This document shows, in pieces, positions 1 through 9,429 of a stretch of DNA of 64,000 nucleotides. The stretch spans positions 124,001-188,000 of the forward strand of contig QFWI01000008.1 in the NCBI GenBank assembly GCA_003149345.1. Reading direction: 5' to 3'. Positions within the stretch are counted from its first letter, which is position 1. Each line of letters opens with the position of its first letter. Below the pieces are notes generated by a model, which was not told where the DNA came from, made no database searches, and saw only the letters and a list, made by a program, of their open reading frames with translations. The translations under genes and the position numbers were made by a program. The DNA comes from Vampirovibrio chlorellavorus. GTDB lineage: Bacteria; Cyanobacteriota; Vampirovibrionia; Vampirovibrionales; Vampirovibrionaceae.

Positions 1-1704
1 CATTAAATCCCCTTTGGCCGCAGCCACTTCAATGCCCTGTTCTAAAATGGTTCGGGCTTGCTCAGTCTGCCCAGTGGCATCCAGACACTTAGCCAGTGAT
101 GCATACCCTACCGAATGTTTGGGTTGGGACTTTAGCGTTTTTTGAAAAGGCTCGATGGCCTGGGCGTATTCCTGTAATTCCAGGTGAGCCGACCCTAAAC
201 CGAAATTACCCAAGGGATCTTCGGGGTTGAACTTGAGGGCCTCCTGAAACATGGCAATGCGTTCCCGCAAAGCCAGCTCCTTTTTCTGGCGCTCCGCTTC
301 CAAATCAACCGTCAGATCACCCGCTTTGGCCTTTTCACGCATGGCGGCCCGAAAAGCGGCGGAGGTGGCCTTGGCTTTTTCCTCTTCCGCCTTTTCCTTG
401 TCGCCCAGCTTCATGTAGAAAATGGACAAATTGGTGTGGGCCAGCACATGATCAGGGTCCAGCGCCAACAACTGATTCATCAGCGCAATGGCCTCATCGT
501 ACTCTTCATGGCGTGACAGAATCACACCCAAAGCCTCATAAGCGGCCAGTAAATCCGGCTGTAAGGCCAACGCCTGACGCAGCTTGTCAATGGCCGCCTC
601 ATCCTGTCCTTCTGAAAACAGCGTCAAGCCCTGGTTCAACAGTGTCTGGCCATCGGACTCGCCGCCAGGGGGATGATAAAAGGGCAACAAGCACACTTCC
701 GCGTTGTAGGTTTGCCCGTCAATCTCCAGTGACAGGCTTTTGCCTGGAATGCGTTCCTTTTTACCCAGGTAAGCCATGGCGATCAGTCGCTTTAGAGTGG
801 GTGCGTAAACCACGCTGGCCAAGCGTCCCACCACTTTTTCGTCCATGCGGCAAGCCGCGCCCGATGCCGGGGCGGTGGTTAAATCCGGGGAAAATAACAA
901 ACCCACCAAGGCCTGTTGCAGCATACCGTAGGTTTTAACCCGGGCGATGGTTTCCTGGCCCAGATAACAACCCTTGCTGTAACTGACCGCTTCTCGCTCC
1001 AGTCCGGTTTCCGGGAGCAGGGTGTCAAAGTCATAATCCTGACCAAACCGGGGCTGCCCGGCCTCCACCCGCAGCGCTTCCCAGCAAGCCGTGGAAATTA
1101 GGGTACCATGGGCTTTTTGCGAGGCCGAAATCAGGTTCGCTTTAAAAGCGTCCCCTTGCTCACGGGGCACCCAGCACACAAACCCGTCATCTCCCAGCAT
1201 TGCCCGACGAATCATCCGAACGGACACCCCCAGAAGCTCGACAGGCAAACAATCGTAGGGGCGCAAGGGCAGGGATGCGCCTGGGTCGGCAAGCAGGGTT
1301 TTCAGAAACGCCGCGCTCTCCGGCCCCTGAATGGCCCACAAGTCGTAAGCGTTGGATTGATCCTGGCACTGAAAGTTCTCCAGAATGTGGAATTTTTCAA
1401 TCTGAGCCACGGCATTTTCAGCCTCGGCCTGATCAATCATCATCCACAGGACATCGTCCATCCGGTACAAGTCCAGGATGCACTGAATTTTGCCCTGACG
1501 ATCCAGCACCGCGTTCCGATGCCCCTGCCCTGGCTTGAGGGCCAGCACATCGTTGCTGAGTCGATTGTTCAAAAACCGAATAGCATCCGGGCCGGTAAAC
1601 TGGTACAGGGCGAATTGTGGTAGAGGCGACACACCGAATCTCAGGCGAGTCAGCTCAGCTTCCGCCAGAACATCCGGCATACAAGCGGCGGACAGAAATG
1701 TCAT
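1..1704 (-). CDS. YgfZ/GcvT-like folate-binding protein fused to C-terminal TPR domain (3' end outside window)
   Basis: The reading frame is open from an ATG at 1704 to the left edge, 568 codons without a stop, so the C-terminus is missing. Residues 1-350 look like the YgfZ/CAF17 family. The signature KGCYLGQE lies at about residues 244-251, and this motif with its conserved Cys defines the family. YgfZ proteins bind tetrahydrofolate and help assemble or repair certain Fe-S enzymes. From about residue 375 onward the sequence turns into alpha-helical TPR repeats, which are not part of ordinary YgfZ (about 325 residues). The gene follows the glutaredoxin gene on the same strand after 11 bp, so the two are probably cotranscribed and share an Fe-S role. 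The TPR tail suggests a protein partner; that part is inference. Confidence 0.85.
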   Translation of the reverse strand, partial: MTFLSAACMPDVLAEAELTRLRFGVSPLPQFALYQFTGPDAIRFLNNRLSNDVLALKPGQGHRNAVLDRQGKIQCILDLYRMDDVLWMMIDQAEAENAVAQIEKFHILENFQCQDQSNAYDLWAIQGPESAAFLKTLLADPGASLPLRPYDCLPVELLGVSVRMIRRAMLGDDGFVCWVPREQGDAFKANLISASQKAHGTLISTACWEALRVEAGQPRFGQDYDFDTLLPETGLEREAVSYSKGCYLGQETIARVKTYGMLQQALVGLLFSPDLTTAPASGAACRMDEKVVGRLASVVYAPTLKRLIAMAYLGKKERIPGKSLSLEIDGQTYNAEVCLLPFYHPPGGESDGQTLLNQGLTLFSEGQDEAAIDKLRQALALQPDLLAAYEALGVILSRHEEYDEAIALMNQLLALDPDHVLAHTNLSIFYMKLGDKEKAEEEKAKATSAAFRAAMREKAKAGDLTVDLEAERQKKELALRERIAMFQEALKFNPEDPLGNFGLGSAHLELQEYAQAIEPFQKTLKSQPKHSVGYASLAKCLDATGQTEQARTILEQGIEVAAAKGDLM

Positions 1705-1715
1705 CTGGGATGGCC

Positions 1716-2072
1716 CTAAGCGGCAGGCCCGTTCGGGAACGCTTCTTTTAAAATGGCTTGTAACTCGCCATTTTCGGCCATGGGGCCCAAAATGTCCGTA
1801 TCGCCGTAGAATTTACCGTTGATGAAGACCTTGGGTAACGTGGGCCAGTTGGTCATCTCGGTCAGTACAGCCCGTTTATCCATATCGTGCAGTACATTGA
1901 CCACTTCAAACGGGTAGCCGTACTGGCTGAGGAATTGGATGGTCTCCACGGTGAAACCGCACATGGGCATATCTTTGGTACCCTTGCCGTAAAAAATAAT
2001 CTTGTTTTCGCTAATTTCTTTCTCAATTTCGCTTTTCAGGCGGTCTTTGGTGCTTTGTTCCAGCTCTTGCAT
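1716..2072 (-). CDS. grxD: Monothiol glutaredoxin, Grx4/GrxD family
   Basis: This 118-residue protein has the monothiol glutaredoxin layout: an N-terminal helix, KGTKDMPMCGF around the active Cys, then WPTLPKVFINGKFYGD with the cis-Pro loop and the glutathione-binding region. Family members carry or transfer [2Fe-2S] clusters bound with glutathione. The active-site tetrapeptide reads CGFT instead of the family-defining CGFS, a conservative Ser-to-Thr change. An AAAGGA ribosome-binding site precedes the ATG. It lies directly upstream of the YgfZ-TPR gene on the same strand, an Fe-S maturation context. Confidence 0.92.
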   Translation of the reverse strand: MQELEQSTKDRLKSEIEKEISENKIIFYGKGTKDMPMCGFTVETIQFLSQYGYPFEVVNVLHDMDKRAVLTEMTNWPTLPKVFINGKFYGDTDILGPMAENGELQAILKEAFPNGPAA

Positions 2073-2193
2073 GGGGAAAATCCTTTTAACAATTGAGGGG
2101 AATGGTATGGCTTAAGCATAGCCGAAATCGGCCTAATTCTCAATCCATTCCCGCTCATCAGCGATCCAGCCGATTGCTGTGGCCGGTTGCGGC

Positions 2194-3429
2194 CTAAGTG
2201 AGGTGAATGACCCACTGGAACAACCAACGACTAAGAAGTTTTCGGAAAGAATTGGGCCGTTGGAGTTCTCGATTGACCAAGCCGTAATAATACCGCTCCA
2301 TGCGCATCATCTGTTCCTGGAAAATACCGAACTGGTGCAGAGTGACCTGGGACTCTTCCACCAATCGATTGGCCAGAGACGGATTTTTATGGATTTTAAT
2401 AATGGCGCGCGCCAGTACCTGACTATTGCGAATGGGCACCCTTAAACCGGTTTGCCCATGAATAATGACTTCGTTGTAGGAGGATAAATCCCCCACAATG
2501 ACCGGCTTTTGGCAGGCCATGGCCTCAAAAAGGGTCACCGGCATACCGTCCGTACTGGGAACGGAAACCACCACATCGCACAAGGCGTAGTACTGATGCA
2601 GTTCAGCAAAGGGCACCTCTTCCACCCAGCGAATGGCCTCACTGACCCCCAGGGTATGGGCCAGTGTTTTTAAAGACTGCACATACGCCTGACGCTCCGG
2701 GGTGTTGCAAAAAGTGTCCTTCATAATGAAGAGGGCATTGGGCACTTCTTCCAGCACCCGGGGGATACTTTCAATAATCGTGGTCTGGTTGTAATGCGGG
2801 GTCATTTGCCGGGGACTCAGGACAACAAAAGCATCCTGAGGGATGGCCAGTTTTTCCCGCAAGGCGGTGGTCTCCACGTCCGGGCGAAAGGTATTGACAT
2901 CCGTGCCAATCGGAATTAACTCCACCGGGGTCAGGCCCAGCAGCATGCGTTGGGCGGTTTGGTGTAAATCATAGGAGACCGCCGTGACCAAATCGCTTTG
3001 CCGCATGGCCAGGACGTTGACCAGATGATCGCGCCACAACTGGGGCAGATGCCGGTAATTGCGCTGCGGCAAGTAAATATCAGAGCCCAGCAGGGTAATC
3101 ACCAGCGGATGAAAACCCGCCAATGCGGCAGACCAGCCTCGATGGTAGAGAAAAATGGCATGCAGCACATCCGGCTGAATGTCTTTGAGGTACGCCTTGA
3201 TTTTTCGGGCCCTGGCCTTAATAACCGCTGTTTTAGAAACCTTGCCCTTACCGGCTTCAACCAGGCTGTCCCGGTTGGGCAGGGAATGGACGGTCACCCC
3301 GTCAATCGCGCCGCCTTTATCACTGAGGCAATAGACCCGGTGCCCGTGAGCCACAAAGTATCCCAACCACCGTTGCACATGGATGTTGGTGGCGTCCGCA
3401 ATAAAACAAAGCGTTAATAACTTTGGCAC
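2194..3429 (-). CDS. Glycosyltransferase family 4 protein
   Basis: The 411-residue product begins with a GTG and shows a GT-B fold glycosyltransferase. The N-terminal Rossmann-like half starts LLTLCFIADATNIHVQRWLGYF. The C-terminal half carries the family-4 donor-site pattern VPSTDGMPVTLFEAMACQKP, an EX7E-type motif. Such enzymes move a sugar from a nucleotide-sugar donor onto a lipid or polysaccharide at the inner face of the cytoplasmic membrane. The acceptor cannot be told from sequence, and no other cell-surface polysaccharide genes are adjacent, so it may act alone. It is transcribed towards the glutaredoxin gene with a gap of about 120 bp. Confidence 0.85.
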   Translation of the reverse strand: MPKLLTLCFIADATNIHVQRWLGYFVAHGHRVYCLSDKGGAIDGVTVHSLPNRDSLVEAGKGKVSKTAVIKARARKIKAYLKDIQPDVLHAIFLYHRGWSAALAGFHPLVITLLGSDIYLPQRNYRHLPQLWRDHLVNVLAMRQSDLVTAVSYDLHQTAQRMLLGLTPVELIPIGTDVNTFRPDVETTALREKLAIPQDAFVVLSPRQMTPHYNQTTIIESIPRVLEEVPNALFIMKDTFCNTPERQAYVQSLKTLAHTLGVSEAIRWVEEVPFAELHQYYALCDVVVSVPSTDGMPVTLFEAMACQKPVIVGDLSSYNEVIIHGQTGLRVPIRNSQVLARAIIKIHKNPSLANRLVEESQVTLHQFGIFQEQMMRMERYYYGLVNRELQRPNSFRKLLSRWLFQWVIHLT

Positions 3430-3555
3430 GAATCTGGTATCTTTACTCTACAGTGGGATCATACCACGGCTGACCCACTGCGCACTGCGGTTAATACCGC
3501 TGAAATGCCGGTAGTCTTTGTTTTAAGAAGTTTAAAATGAAAGGGGAGCATACCA

Positions 3556-3978
3556 ATGGGTTACTGGCTGATGAAAACAGAACCGGGCGAATTTTCGTTT
3601 GAAGACCTGGTTCGGGATGGTCGCACGGTGTGGGATGGCGTGAGAAATTTTCAGGCCCGTAACAATATGAAAGCCATGAAAAAAGGGGATCAAGTCCTGA
3701 TTTACCACAGCGTGACCGAAAAGGCGCTGGCAGGAATCGCCAGGGTGAGCCGGGAGTTTTACCCGGATCCCACCGATAATCCGAAGGGAGACTGGGTGGT
3801 GGTGGACCTGGAGCCGCTCAATCCCTTGAAACGCAGACTCTCGCTCGCTGAAATCAAAGCCGACCCGGCCCTGGCGGAAATACCGCTCATCAAGCAATCT
3901 CGCTTGTCCGTTATGCCTTTGGACAAAAAAACCTTTGACTACCTCATTGATTTATCCAACCGGAAGCAATCGCTCTGA
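3556..3978 (+). CDS. EVE domain-containing protein
   Basis: The 140-residue protein is a single EVE domain. It starts YWLMKTEPGEFSFEDLVRDG and continues with WDGVRNFQARNNMKAMKKGD, the hallmark stretch of the thymocyte nuclear protein 1/EVE family. EVE domains belong to the PUA-like fold and recognise modified bases in DNA or RNA. Stand-alone bacterial copies are common but their substrate is mostly unknown. A GGGGAG ribosome-binding site lies ahead of the ATG. The gene stands alone between oppositely oriented neighbours. No modification-dependent nuclease is next to it, so a defence role is not supported here. Confidence 0.9.
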   Translation: MGYWLMKTEPGEFSFEDLVRDGRTVWDGVRNFQARNNMKAMKKGDQVLIYHSVTEKALAGIARVSREFYPDPTDNPKGDWVVVDLEPLNPLKRRLSLAEIKADPALAEIPLIKQSRLSVMPLDKKTFDYLIDLSNRKQSL

Positions 3979-4016
3979 GACAGCCCAGGGGAAGCGATTC
4001 CTGAAATGGGAAAGGG

Positions 4017-7000
4017 TCACGATTCCACAGCGGCTTCCGGCGCTAACGGCACTGGCTGTGCTTCGTTCAGCAGTTCTTCACGTTTGTCTGGCAACACAGA
4101 CCAGGCCAACCCCGCTCGCTTGGGTAGCAAAATCGTAAACGTGGAGCCTTGCTCCAGCTCCGACCTGACTGAAATGTCACCGCCGTGCATTTCAACCAGT
4201 TTCTTGATAAAAGCCAAGCCCAGCCCGGTCCCTTCCACCGAGCTGTAAGCGCTGGTGCCCAGGCGGAAATATTCTTTGAAAAGCAAGGGCATCTGCTCGG
4301 CTGAAATGCCCCTACCGGTATCCTGAACCGAGATGGAGACAAATCGGGCATCGCCGCATTCTTTTGCCCGCAAATAAATATCGCCGTTGGGTCGGTTGTA
4401 CTTAATGGCGTTGCTGATCAAATTCAAAATAATCTGTCTTAAAAAACGGGTGTCTGCTTCCATATCGTCAATATTGGCTTGAATTTCATAATGGATCTGG
4501 ACGTCTTTATCGATTGCCAGCGCCTCCACCAACGGTTTCATATTCTCAATAAACGCCGACAGGTTAATGATCTCAAGTGACAACGTCAAGCGCCCCTCTT
4601 CCATCCGGGCCTTGTCCAGAATATCAGACACCATGTTCTGCAATTGCGTGACACCATCGCTGATATAACTGATAATTTCCTGCTGCTGCGCGTTCAGTTG
4701 CCCGGTATTCTCCCGTAAAATCTGGATAAAGCGTCCCATCGCCGCCAGCGGGTTCTTAAAGTCATGAGAGACAAAAGCCATGACCTTGGTTTTGAGACGA
4801 TTCGCTTCTTCCGCCACCTGGGTGGCCTCTTCTAATTGGCGTGTCCTTTCCAGAACCCGTTGCTCCAACTCCAGATTCAATTCCTGAAGTAAAGTTTCAG
4901 CGTGCCTGCGCTCTACGGCAATCCCGATAATATTGGCAACCGCCTGCAAAAACATCACGTCATCGGCAGAGTAGGCACGCGGCTCTCTTGAGTGGACACC
5001 GAGGACTCCAAAGGGTTTGTCCGGGTTTTCGCCTTGAATGATAATGCTCATCCCACTCATCACATTGTGCCTTTTGAGCAAGGCCGGTTGGGAAAAACGA
5101 TCCTCGGTGCGGAAATTTTCCACCACCACGGGCTCCTCCACGATCAAGGTGTATCCAGCCTGAGACTCGGGGCCTGCGGGAACCGTAAAATGTCCCACCA
5201 CCCCTTTATCCCATCCATAGCCAGCTTGCAATAAAAACTGATTTTCTGCGGCGTTGAGAACCAAGACCTTGGTCAAGGGGAGCTTCAATGTCTTGGCTAG
5301 CAAAATACAGGATTGATCCAGCAACCTGTCAATCGTCACCCCGGATAAGGCCTGTTGGCTGAGAGAAGTCAGGATTTTTTGCTTGTTAAAGTTGCCTCTT
5401 AAACTTTCCTGGGCACTTTTTAACGGCGTAATATCGTGGTGAATGGAAATATACTGAATCGGCTGCTTGTCCACCGTCATAAACGGGTAAATGGTGGTGT
5501 CCACCCAGTACAGTTGTCCGGTCTTGGACTGGTTACAGATTTCTCCCTTCCAGACTTTGCCTGACTGAATGGTTTGCCAGAGTTCATCAAAAAATGAGGC
5601 CGAGTGAAAGCTGGAATGCACCAACTGATGGGGGTGCCCGATCAATTCCTCCTGCGTGTATTTGGAAATGTCGCAAAACGCTTGATTGACGTAGGTTAGA
5701 ACGCCGTTCGGGTCAGTGATGGCCAGAATAGAGGCTGAATCAAGAGCTTGACGAATATTGGTTAACTCAAACACCGATTGCCTTAACGAGGCTTCCATTT
5801 CCTTCTGAACAGTTAAATCCCGAACCACATTGGAAAAACCCAGCAAATGATTGTCAGAATCCAGCGTACTGGTTAAGGTGCATCGGGCCCAGAAGCCTGA
5901 ACCGTCCTTACGTATCAGCCAACTTTCAATATCAAGACGACCGCACTTTTGAGCCAATTTCAGTTTTTCCTGAGGATGCCCGGCCAATTGCTCACTCTCG
6001 GGATAAAACAAGGCAAAATTCCGCCCCAGAATTTCACTCCTGGAATACCCCTGGATTCGTTCAGCGCCTTCATTCCAGCTAATGACATTGCCCTGGGGAT
6101 CCAGCATATAAATGGCGTAATCTTTGACACCGGATACGAACAAGCGAAAGCGTTCTTCACTGGTTCTGGCTTCTTCCTCAGATTGTAAGCTGGATTCGTA
6201 ATAAAACAGAACGCGCAGGGACAGGGTCATAACCAGTATGGAAATGGCGATGGTTGAGAATTCAAACGTGGCGATCAGTTTCTCTGCTTCCAGCCCTTCA
6301 GCGCCTTTACCCAACAAATATGCAAAGACCTGAATAATGGCCACCCCGGCAATCAGAATGAGAAGGCCCGAGGCAATGCCCAGGCTCGACAAACAACGAA
6401 TTCGCTTGACTGAAGATAACAGGGGGGCCAGAAAGCCCGAAGGGGCCAGCGCCTGACTTAAAAACAGGATACCGCATAATGCAACCGCCATAATAGTCGG
6501 AACCGCCTGGTAAAAACTCATGAGTACCGGGATTTGGGCCAAAACCCCAACCATCGCGAATAGCGCGGTTTCCAGCAGAAAAATACCAATCACCCCAATC
6601 GTGTTTCGACACCCTGGCACTTGAGGCATGAACTGCCATAAGCTGACCCCGATAGCGGCTAATAGCAACTGTACAGCGGTGAGAAAGGCCATGGGAACGG
6701 TTGGATAAATCCGTAACAGCGGCAAGAGGATGTTAAGTTCCGCCAAAATCAGGTAGCGCGCAACGTAAAATAAGGCGATACCCATTGGAATGAGCGTAAG
6801 CGTATTCACTAGCTGTTTTTGATATTTTTCAGGCGGAGATGCTTTACAAACCAGCCTGGTGAGAACCAGTCCCAGACACAAAAAGGAAACAGCGGTGTAC
6901 AAGGCAATTTCCGAACCTTCACCCAGCCAGGAAAAAGTGGTCAAACGCTTCAAATGAAACCAGTGGCCTAAAATCCCCAGCAATCCAATGAGTGTAATGA

Positions 7001-7043
7001 GTGTAGCGAGGAGGAGTGAAAGATTTAGATTCTTACAACGCAT
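4017..7043 (-). CDS. Membrane-bound hybrid-sensor-type histidine kinase (TM region, PAS, PAS, GAF, HisKA, HATPase)
   Basis: About 1,008 residues from the ATG at 7043; a TTG 15 bp upstream is in frame but less likely. The N-terminal 290 residues hold many hydrophobic segments, probably eight or more membrane helices. Two PAS domains follow, one starting EERFRLFVSGVKDYAIYML and one around ILAITDPNGVLTYVNQAF. A GAF domain around residues 565-735 precedes a coiled-coil linker. The kinase core shows H box FVSHDFKNPLA, N box NLISNAIKYN, G1 DTGRGIS and G2 GTGLGLAFIKKLVEMHGG, so all catalytic motifs are intact. There is no receiver domain and no response-regulator gene nearby, so it is an orphan kinase. 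The signal is unknown; PAS/GAF sensing of redox, light or small ligands is possible. Confidence 0.93.
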   Translation of the reverse strand: MRCKNLNLSLLLATLITLIGLLGILGHWFHLKRLTTFSWLGEGSEIALYTAVSFLCLGLVLTRLVCKASPPEKYQKQLVNTLTLIPMGIALFYVARYLILAELNILLPLLRIYPTVPMAFLTAVQLLLAAIGVSLWQFMPQVPGCRNTIGVIGIFLLETALFAMVGVLAQIPVLMSFYQAVPTIMAVALCGILFLSQALAPSGFLAPLLSSVKRIRCLSSLGIASGLLILIAGVAIIQVFAYLLGKGAEGLEAEKLIATFEFSTIAISILVMTLSLRVLFYYESSLQSEEEARTSEERFRLFVSGVKDYAIYMLDPQGNVISWNEGAERIQGYSRSEILGRNFALFYPESEQLAGHPQEKLKLAQKCGRLDIESWLIRKDGSGFWARCTLTSTLDSDNHLLGFSNVVRDLTVQKEMEASLRQSVFELTNIRQALDSASILAITDPNGVLTYVNQAFCDISKYTQEELIGHPHQLVHSSFHSASFFDELWQTIQSGKVWKGEICNQSKTGQLYWVDTTIYPFMTVDKQPIQYISIHHDITPLKSAQESLRGNFNKQKILTSLSQQALSGVTIDRLLDQSCILLAKTLKLPLTKVLVLNAAENQFLLQAGYGWDKGVVGHFTVPAGPESQAGYTLIVEEPVVVENFRTEDRFSQPALLKRHNVMSGMSIIIQGENPDKPFGVLGVHSREPRAYSADDVMFLQAVANIIGIAVERRHAETLLQELNLELEQRVLERTRQLEEATQVAEEANRLKTKVMAFVSHDFKNPLAAMGRFIQILRENTGQLNAQQQEIISYISDGVTQLQNMVSDILDKARMEEGRLTLSLEIINLSAFIENMKPLVEALAIDKDVQIHYEIQANIDDMEADTRFLRQIILNLISNAIKYNRPNGDIYLRAKECGDARFVSISVQDTGRGISAEQMPLLFKEYFRLGTSAYSSVEGTGLGLAFIKKLVEMHGGDISVRSELEQGSTFTILLPKRAGLAWSVLPDKREELLNEAQPVPLAPEAAVES

Positions 7044-7458
7044 TATTGTAAAGCCCAATAATCATGGATAGCCTGAGTCATCGATAGTCTGAGAGTATGC
7101 ATGGTCTCTATTAATCTTGGCAATACATCTTGTTGTTCAACTTGTTGCTTGATTTGTTGTTTCACTTTTTCTATTCTATTTTTCATTTCTGGAGAGTCTG
7201 GAGAGCCTTAAACATCACCCTGTTCAGGAATTTTCTCTCTCTCCCCAGCTTTCATCCCTGACCCGAGCCAAAACTGAAGTGAAAGTATTGAAGCATCAAT
7301 ATCTGATACCTAACTGGTATATGATCCCATTAAGTTAACCGGCAAGCAAGTTGCCAAGCAGGTTACTATGTGCCGGGTGTGACTTTCCGTCCGGGCACCG
7401 CCCTATATCCACCAGCTTGGATCATTCCGTCACTCACGCCTCCCATTCCCCAGGCTGG
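7044..7458. other. Intergenic region without a convincing gene
   Basis: About 415 bp between the start of the sensor kinase gene and the stop of the CBS gene, both on the minus strand. The kinase promoter should lie in the right-hand part of 7044-7250, which is AT-rich. A GC-rich imperfect inverted repeat around 7370-7408 (GTGCC...GGCAC) could be a weak terminator for the CBS gene. No protein-coding frame looks real. Confidence 0.4.
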
Positions 7459-7929
7459 TTAATATTTCCCCAACCGAGGATTAAAACTGGCAGGCTTGCT
7501 GCCGGGATTCTCCCGACTGACGGGTTGCTTTTCCGCGGTGCCCACAATGCGTTCCGCGCCTTGCCCCAGCAAATCCAGTAAGTCCGTCGTGGTCACCATG
7601 CCTAGAAGTTCACCGTTCTCCAGAACGGGCAGACAGCCAATCCGGTTTCCGCGCATCTTGTTGGCAGCCTCCCGAATGGTGGTGTCCGGCTCGACACAAT
7701 AGGCGGGCTCACTCATGACGTCTTCAACCAGCAGGCCCTTCATGCTGGTGTAGGGTTTGACCTTTTCACTGCCCGTGTCGTAATCGGAAATGACCCCCAC
7801 GACCCGCTGCCGATCCACGACCACCAGATGATGAACCCGGTTTTGACGCATTTTCTCAAAGGCGCTCTCCACCGATTCGGACTTTTCAATGGTAATGACC
7901 GGGGTGGTCATACATTCGTGAACGCGCAT
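7459..7929 (-). CDS. CBS-domain pair protein
   Basis: The 156-residue protein is two tandem CBS motifs. The first covers about residues 5-60 (MTTPVITIEKSESVESAFEK, then HHLVVVDRQRVVGVISDYD). The second covers about 70-130 (MSEPAYCVEPDTTIREAANK, then CLPVLENGELLGMVTTTDLL). A tandem pair forms a Bateman module that binds adenosine nucleotides such as AMP, ATP or S-adenosylmethionine. No enzymatic domain is attached, so it probably acts as a stand-alone sensor or regulator. A strong GAGGAG ribosome-binding site precedes the ATG. It diverges from the Hsp20 and hydrolase genes; CBS, Hsp20 and hydrolase genes often occur together in stress-related loci. Confidence 0.9.
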   Translation of the reverse strand: MRVHECMTTPVITIEKSESVESAFEKMRQNRVHHLVVVDRQRVVGVISDYDTGSEKVKPYTSMKGLLVEDVMSEPAYCVEPDTTIREAANKMRGNRIGCLPVLENGELLGMVTTTDLLDLLGQGAERIVGTAEKQPVSRENPGSKPASFNPRLGKY

Positions 7930-8164
7930 GGCAAACTCCTCTATTCCAACGGCTGAAAGGGTAATTTATTATGAGCCGCATTCCAAGAAACTCGCATTGC
8001 TACTCTGGGTAAATAACGATTATCTAAATGGCTATTGGCCAGGCTGTTAATTTACACAGCGCTGTTTCTGGGCAACAGTACAGCAGGGTAAAAAGCTGCC
8101 AGAATCATGACTGATTCGTCCGCAAATCCTATTAATTACTGTTGTGAGAGAGGAGAAAGCTACG

Positions 8165-8608
8165 ATGGCCTTAATGAGACCTTTTACCGAAGTGCGCGAT
8201 CAGATGGAACGCCTGTTTCATGAACTGGAAGAGTTCCAGTTCCCCACCTTTCCCGAAGCCCGGGAACGGGTACCAAGAACTTGGTTGCCCGCCGTTGATC
8301 TGTTTGAGAAAGATGGAAACTACCACCTCAAAATGGAAGTACCGGGGATTAAGCCCGAGAATATTGATATCCAGATTTTGGAAGACGCTGTGGTAATTCG
8401 AGGACAAAGTCGAGAAGAAAAGGCGGAAGAGAAAAAGGATGTCTATCGTCGGGAATGCCATTATGGGGCAATCTACCGACGGGTTCCCTTGCCGGGTTCG
8501 GTCAAGTCGGAAGGGGCCAAGGCGGAACTCAAGCACGGCATTCTGGAACTCTCCCTGCCCAAAGCGGAAGGCAATCTCGGAAAACGCATTCAGGTGCAAG
8601 CCAAGTAA
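8165..8608 (+). CDS. Small heat shock protein, Hsp20/alpha-crystallin family
   Basis: The ATG at 8165 gives 147 residues and follows an AGAGGAGAAAG ribosome-binding site. An upstream in-frame GTG at 8144 would place the site inside the gene and is less likely. The N-terminal arm is followed by the alpha-crystallin domain at about residues 40-140. It contains LPAVDLFEKDGNYHLKMEVP and the conserved GILELSLPKAE segment. Hsp20 proteins are ATP-independent holdases that bind unfolding proteins in the cytoplasm. No CIRCE-type element is evident upstream. It is followed after 102 bp by a hydrolase gene on the same strand. Confidence 0.93.
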   Translation: MALMRPFTEVRDQMERLFHELEEFQFPTFPEARERVPRTWLPAVDLFEKDGNYHLKMEVPGIKPENIDIQILEDAVVIRGQSREEKAEEKKDVYRRECHYGAIYRRVPLPGSVKSEGAKAELKHGILELSLPKAEGNLGKRIQVQAK

Positions 8609-8710
8609 ACAGCCCGACTCACCAGGCCTGGCGCTGGCTGCCTTCAACAAGCAACTGGCGCCGGGCTCTTTCACCTTTCACCGGTCATTTCACAACAGGG
8701 GAGCGCATTG

Positions 8711-9412
8711 ATGCATGAAGTCATCCGATACAGTCACCGGGAACATCCTGTTCAGCTAACCGCTGGCTTTCAGACCCTGTCTGGCAATCTGACATTGCCA
8801 GAGTCCGCCAGAGGGCTTGTCCTCTTTGCCCATGGTAGCGGCAGCAGCCGCTTTAGCCCCAGGAATCGCTATGTGGCAGGCGTTTTGAATCAGGCGGGGC
8901 TGGGTACTTTATTGTTCGATCTGCTGACCGAGCCGGAGGAGGCCGAGGATTCCCTGAGCCAAGAACATCGTTTTAATATCGGCTTATTGGCCGATCGTCT
9001 GGCGGGTGCCACCGATTGGGTCATTGCCCAGCCGGAGACCAAAGACCTGAACATTGGCTATTTCGGGGCCAGTACCGGGGCGGCTGCCGCGCTGATGGCT
9101 GCCGGACAGCGACGCGCGCAGGTCGATGCTATCGTTTCACGGGGAGGACGTCCTGATTTGGCCGGGCCCTTTTTAAAGAACGTGACCGCCCCCACCCTGC
9201 TGATTGTGGGCAGTGAGGATCATGAGGTCATTCAATTGAACCGACATGCTTTTCAGCAGTTGCAATGCGAGAAGGAAATGTTGCTGGTTTCCGGCGCCAC
9301 CCATTTGTTTGAGGAGCCGGGCACCCTGGAATCCGTGGCCGAGGCTGCCAGCCAGTGGTTTACCAAACACCTGAACAAGCCGCGTCATGTTCATCCCGTG
9401 GCAACCCGCTGA
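8711..9412 (+). CDS. Dienelactone hydrolase-like alpha/beta hydrolase
   Basis: The 233-residue product from the ATG at 8711 has an alpha/beta-hydrolase fold. The oxyanion region is LVLFAHGSGSSRFSPRN, the nucleophile elbow is GASTGAAAAL (G-x-S-x-G), and an acid plus His are likely in GSEDHEVIQLN and GATHLFEEPG. This sequence type is the DLH-related family often fused to or adjacent to phosphoribosyltransferases in stress-gene clusters; no such partner is seen here. Substrate unknown. A GGGGAG ribosome-binding site precedes the start. It is convergent with the photolyase operon, whose last gene ends 17 bp away. Confidence 0.85.
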   Translation: MHEVIRYSHREHPVQLTAGFQTLSGNLTLPESARGLVLFAHGSGSSRFSPRNRYVAGVLNQAGLGTLLFDLLTEPEEAEDSLSQEHRFNIGLLADRLAGATDWVIAQPETKDLNIGYFGASTGAAAALMAAGQRRAQVDAIVSRGGRPDLAGPFLKNVTAPTLLIVGSEDHEVIQLNRHAFQQLQCEKEMLLVSGATHLFEEPGTLESVAEAASQWFTKHLNKPRHVHPVATR

Positions 9413-9429
9413 CAATCGCTGCTGAACGG

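Noticed and set aside
1108..1623. Plus-strand open frames opposite the YgfZ-TPR gene
   Set aside because: The minus strand carries a continuous 568-codon frame with a family signature; the plus frames are its shadow.
3556..3978. EVE protein as part of a modification-dependent defence system
   Set aside because: No nuclease or methyltransferase gene is adjacent.
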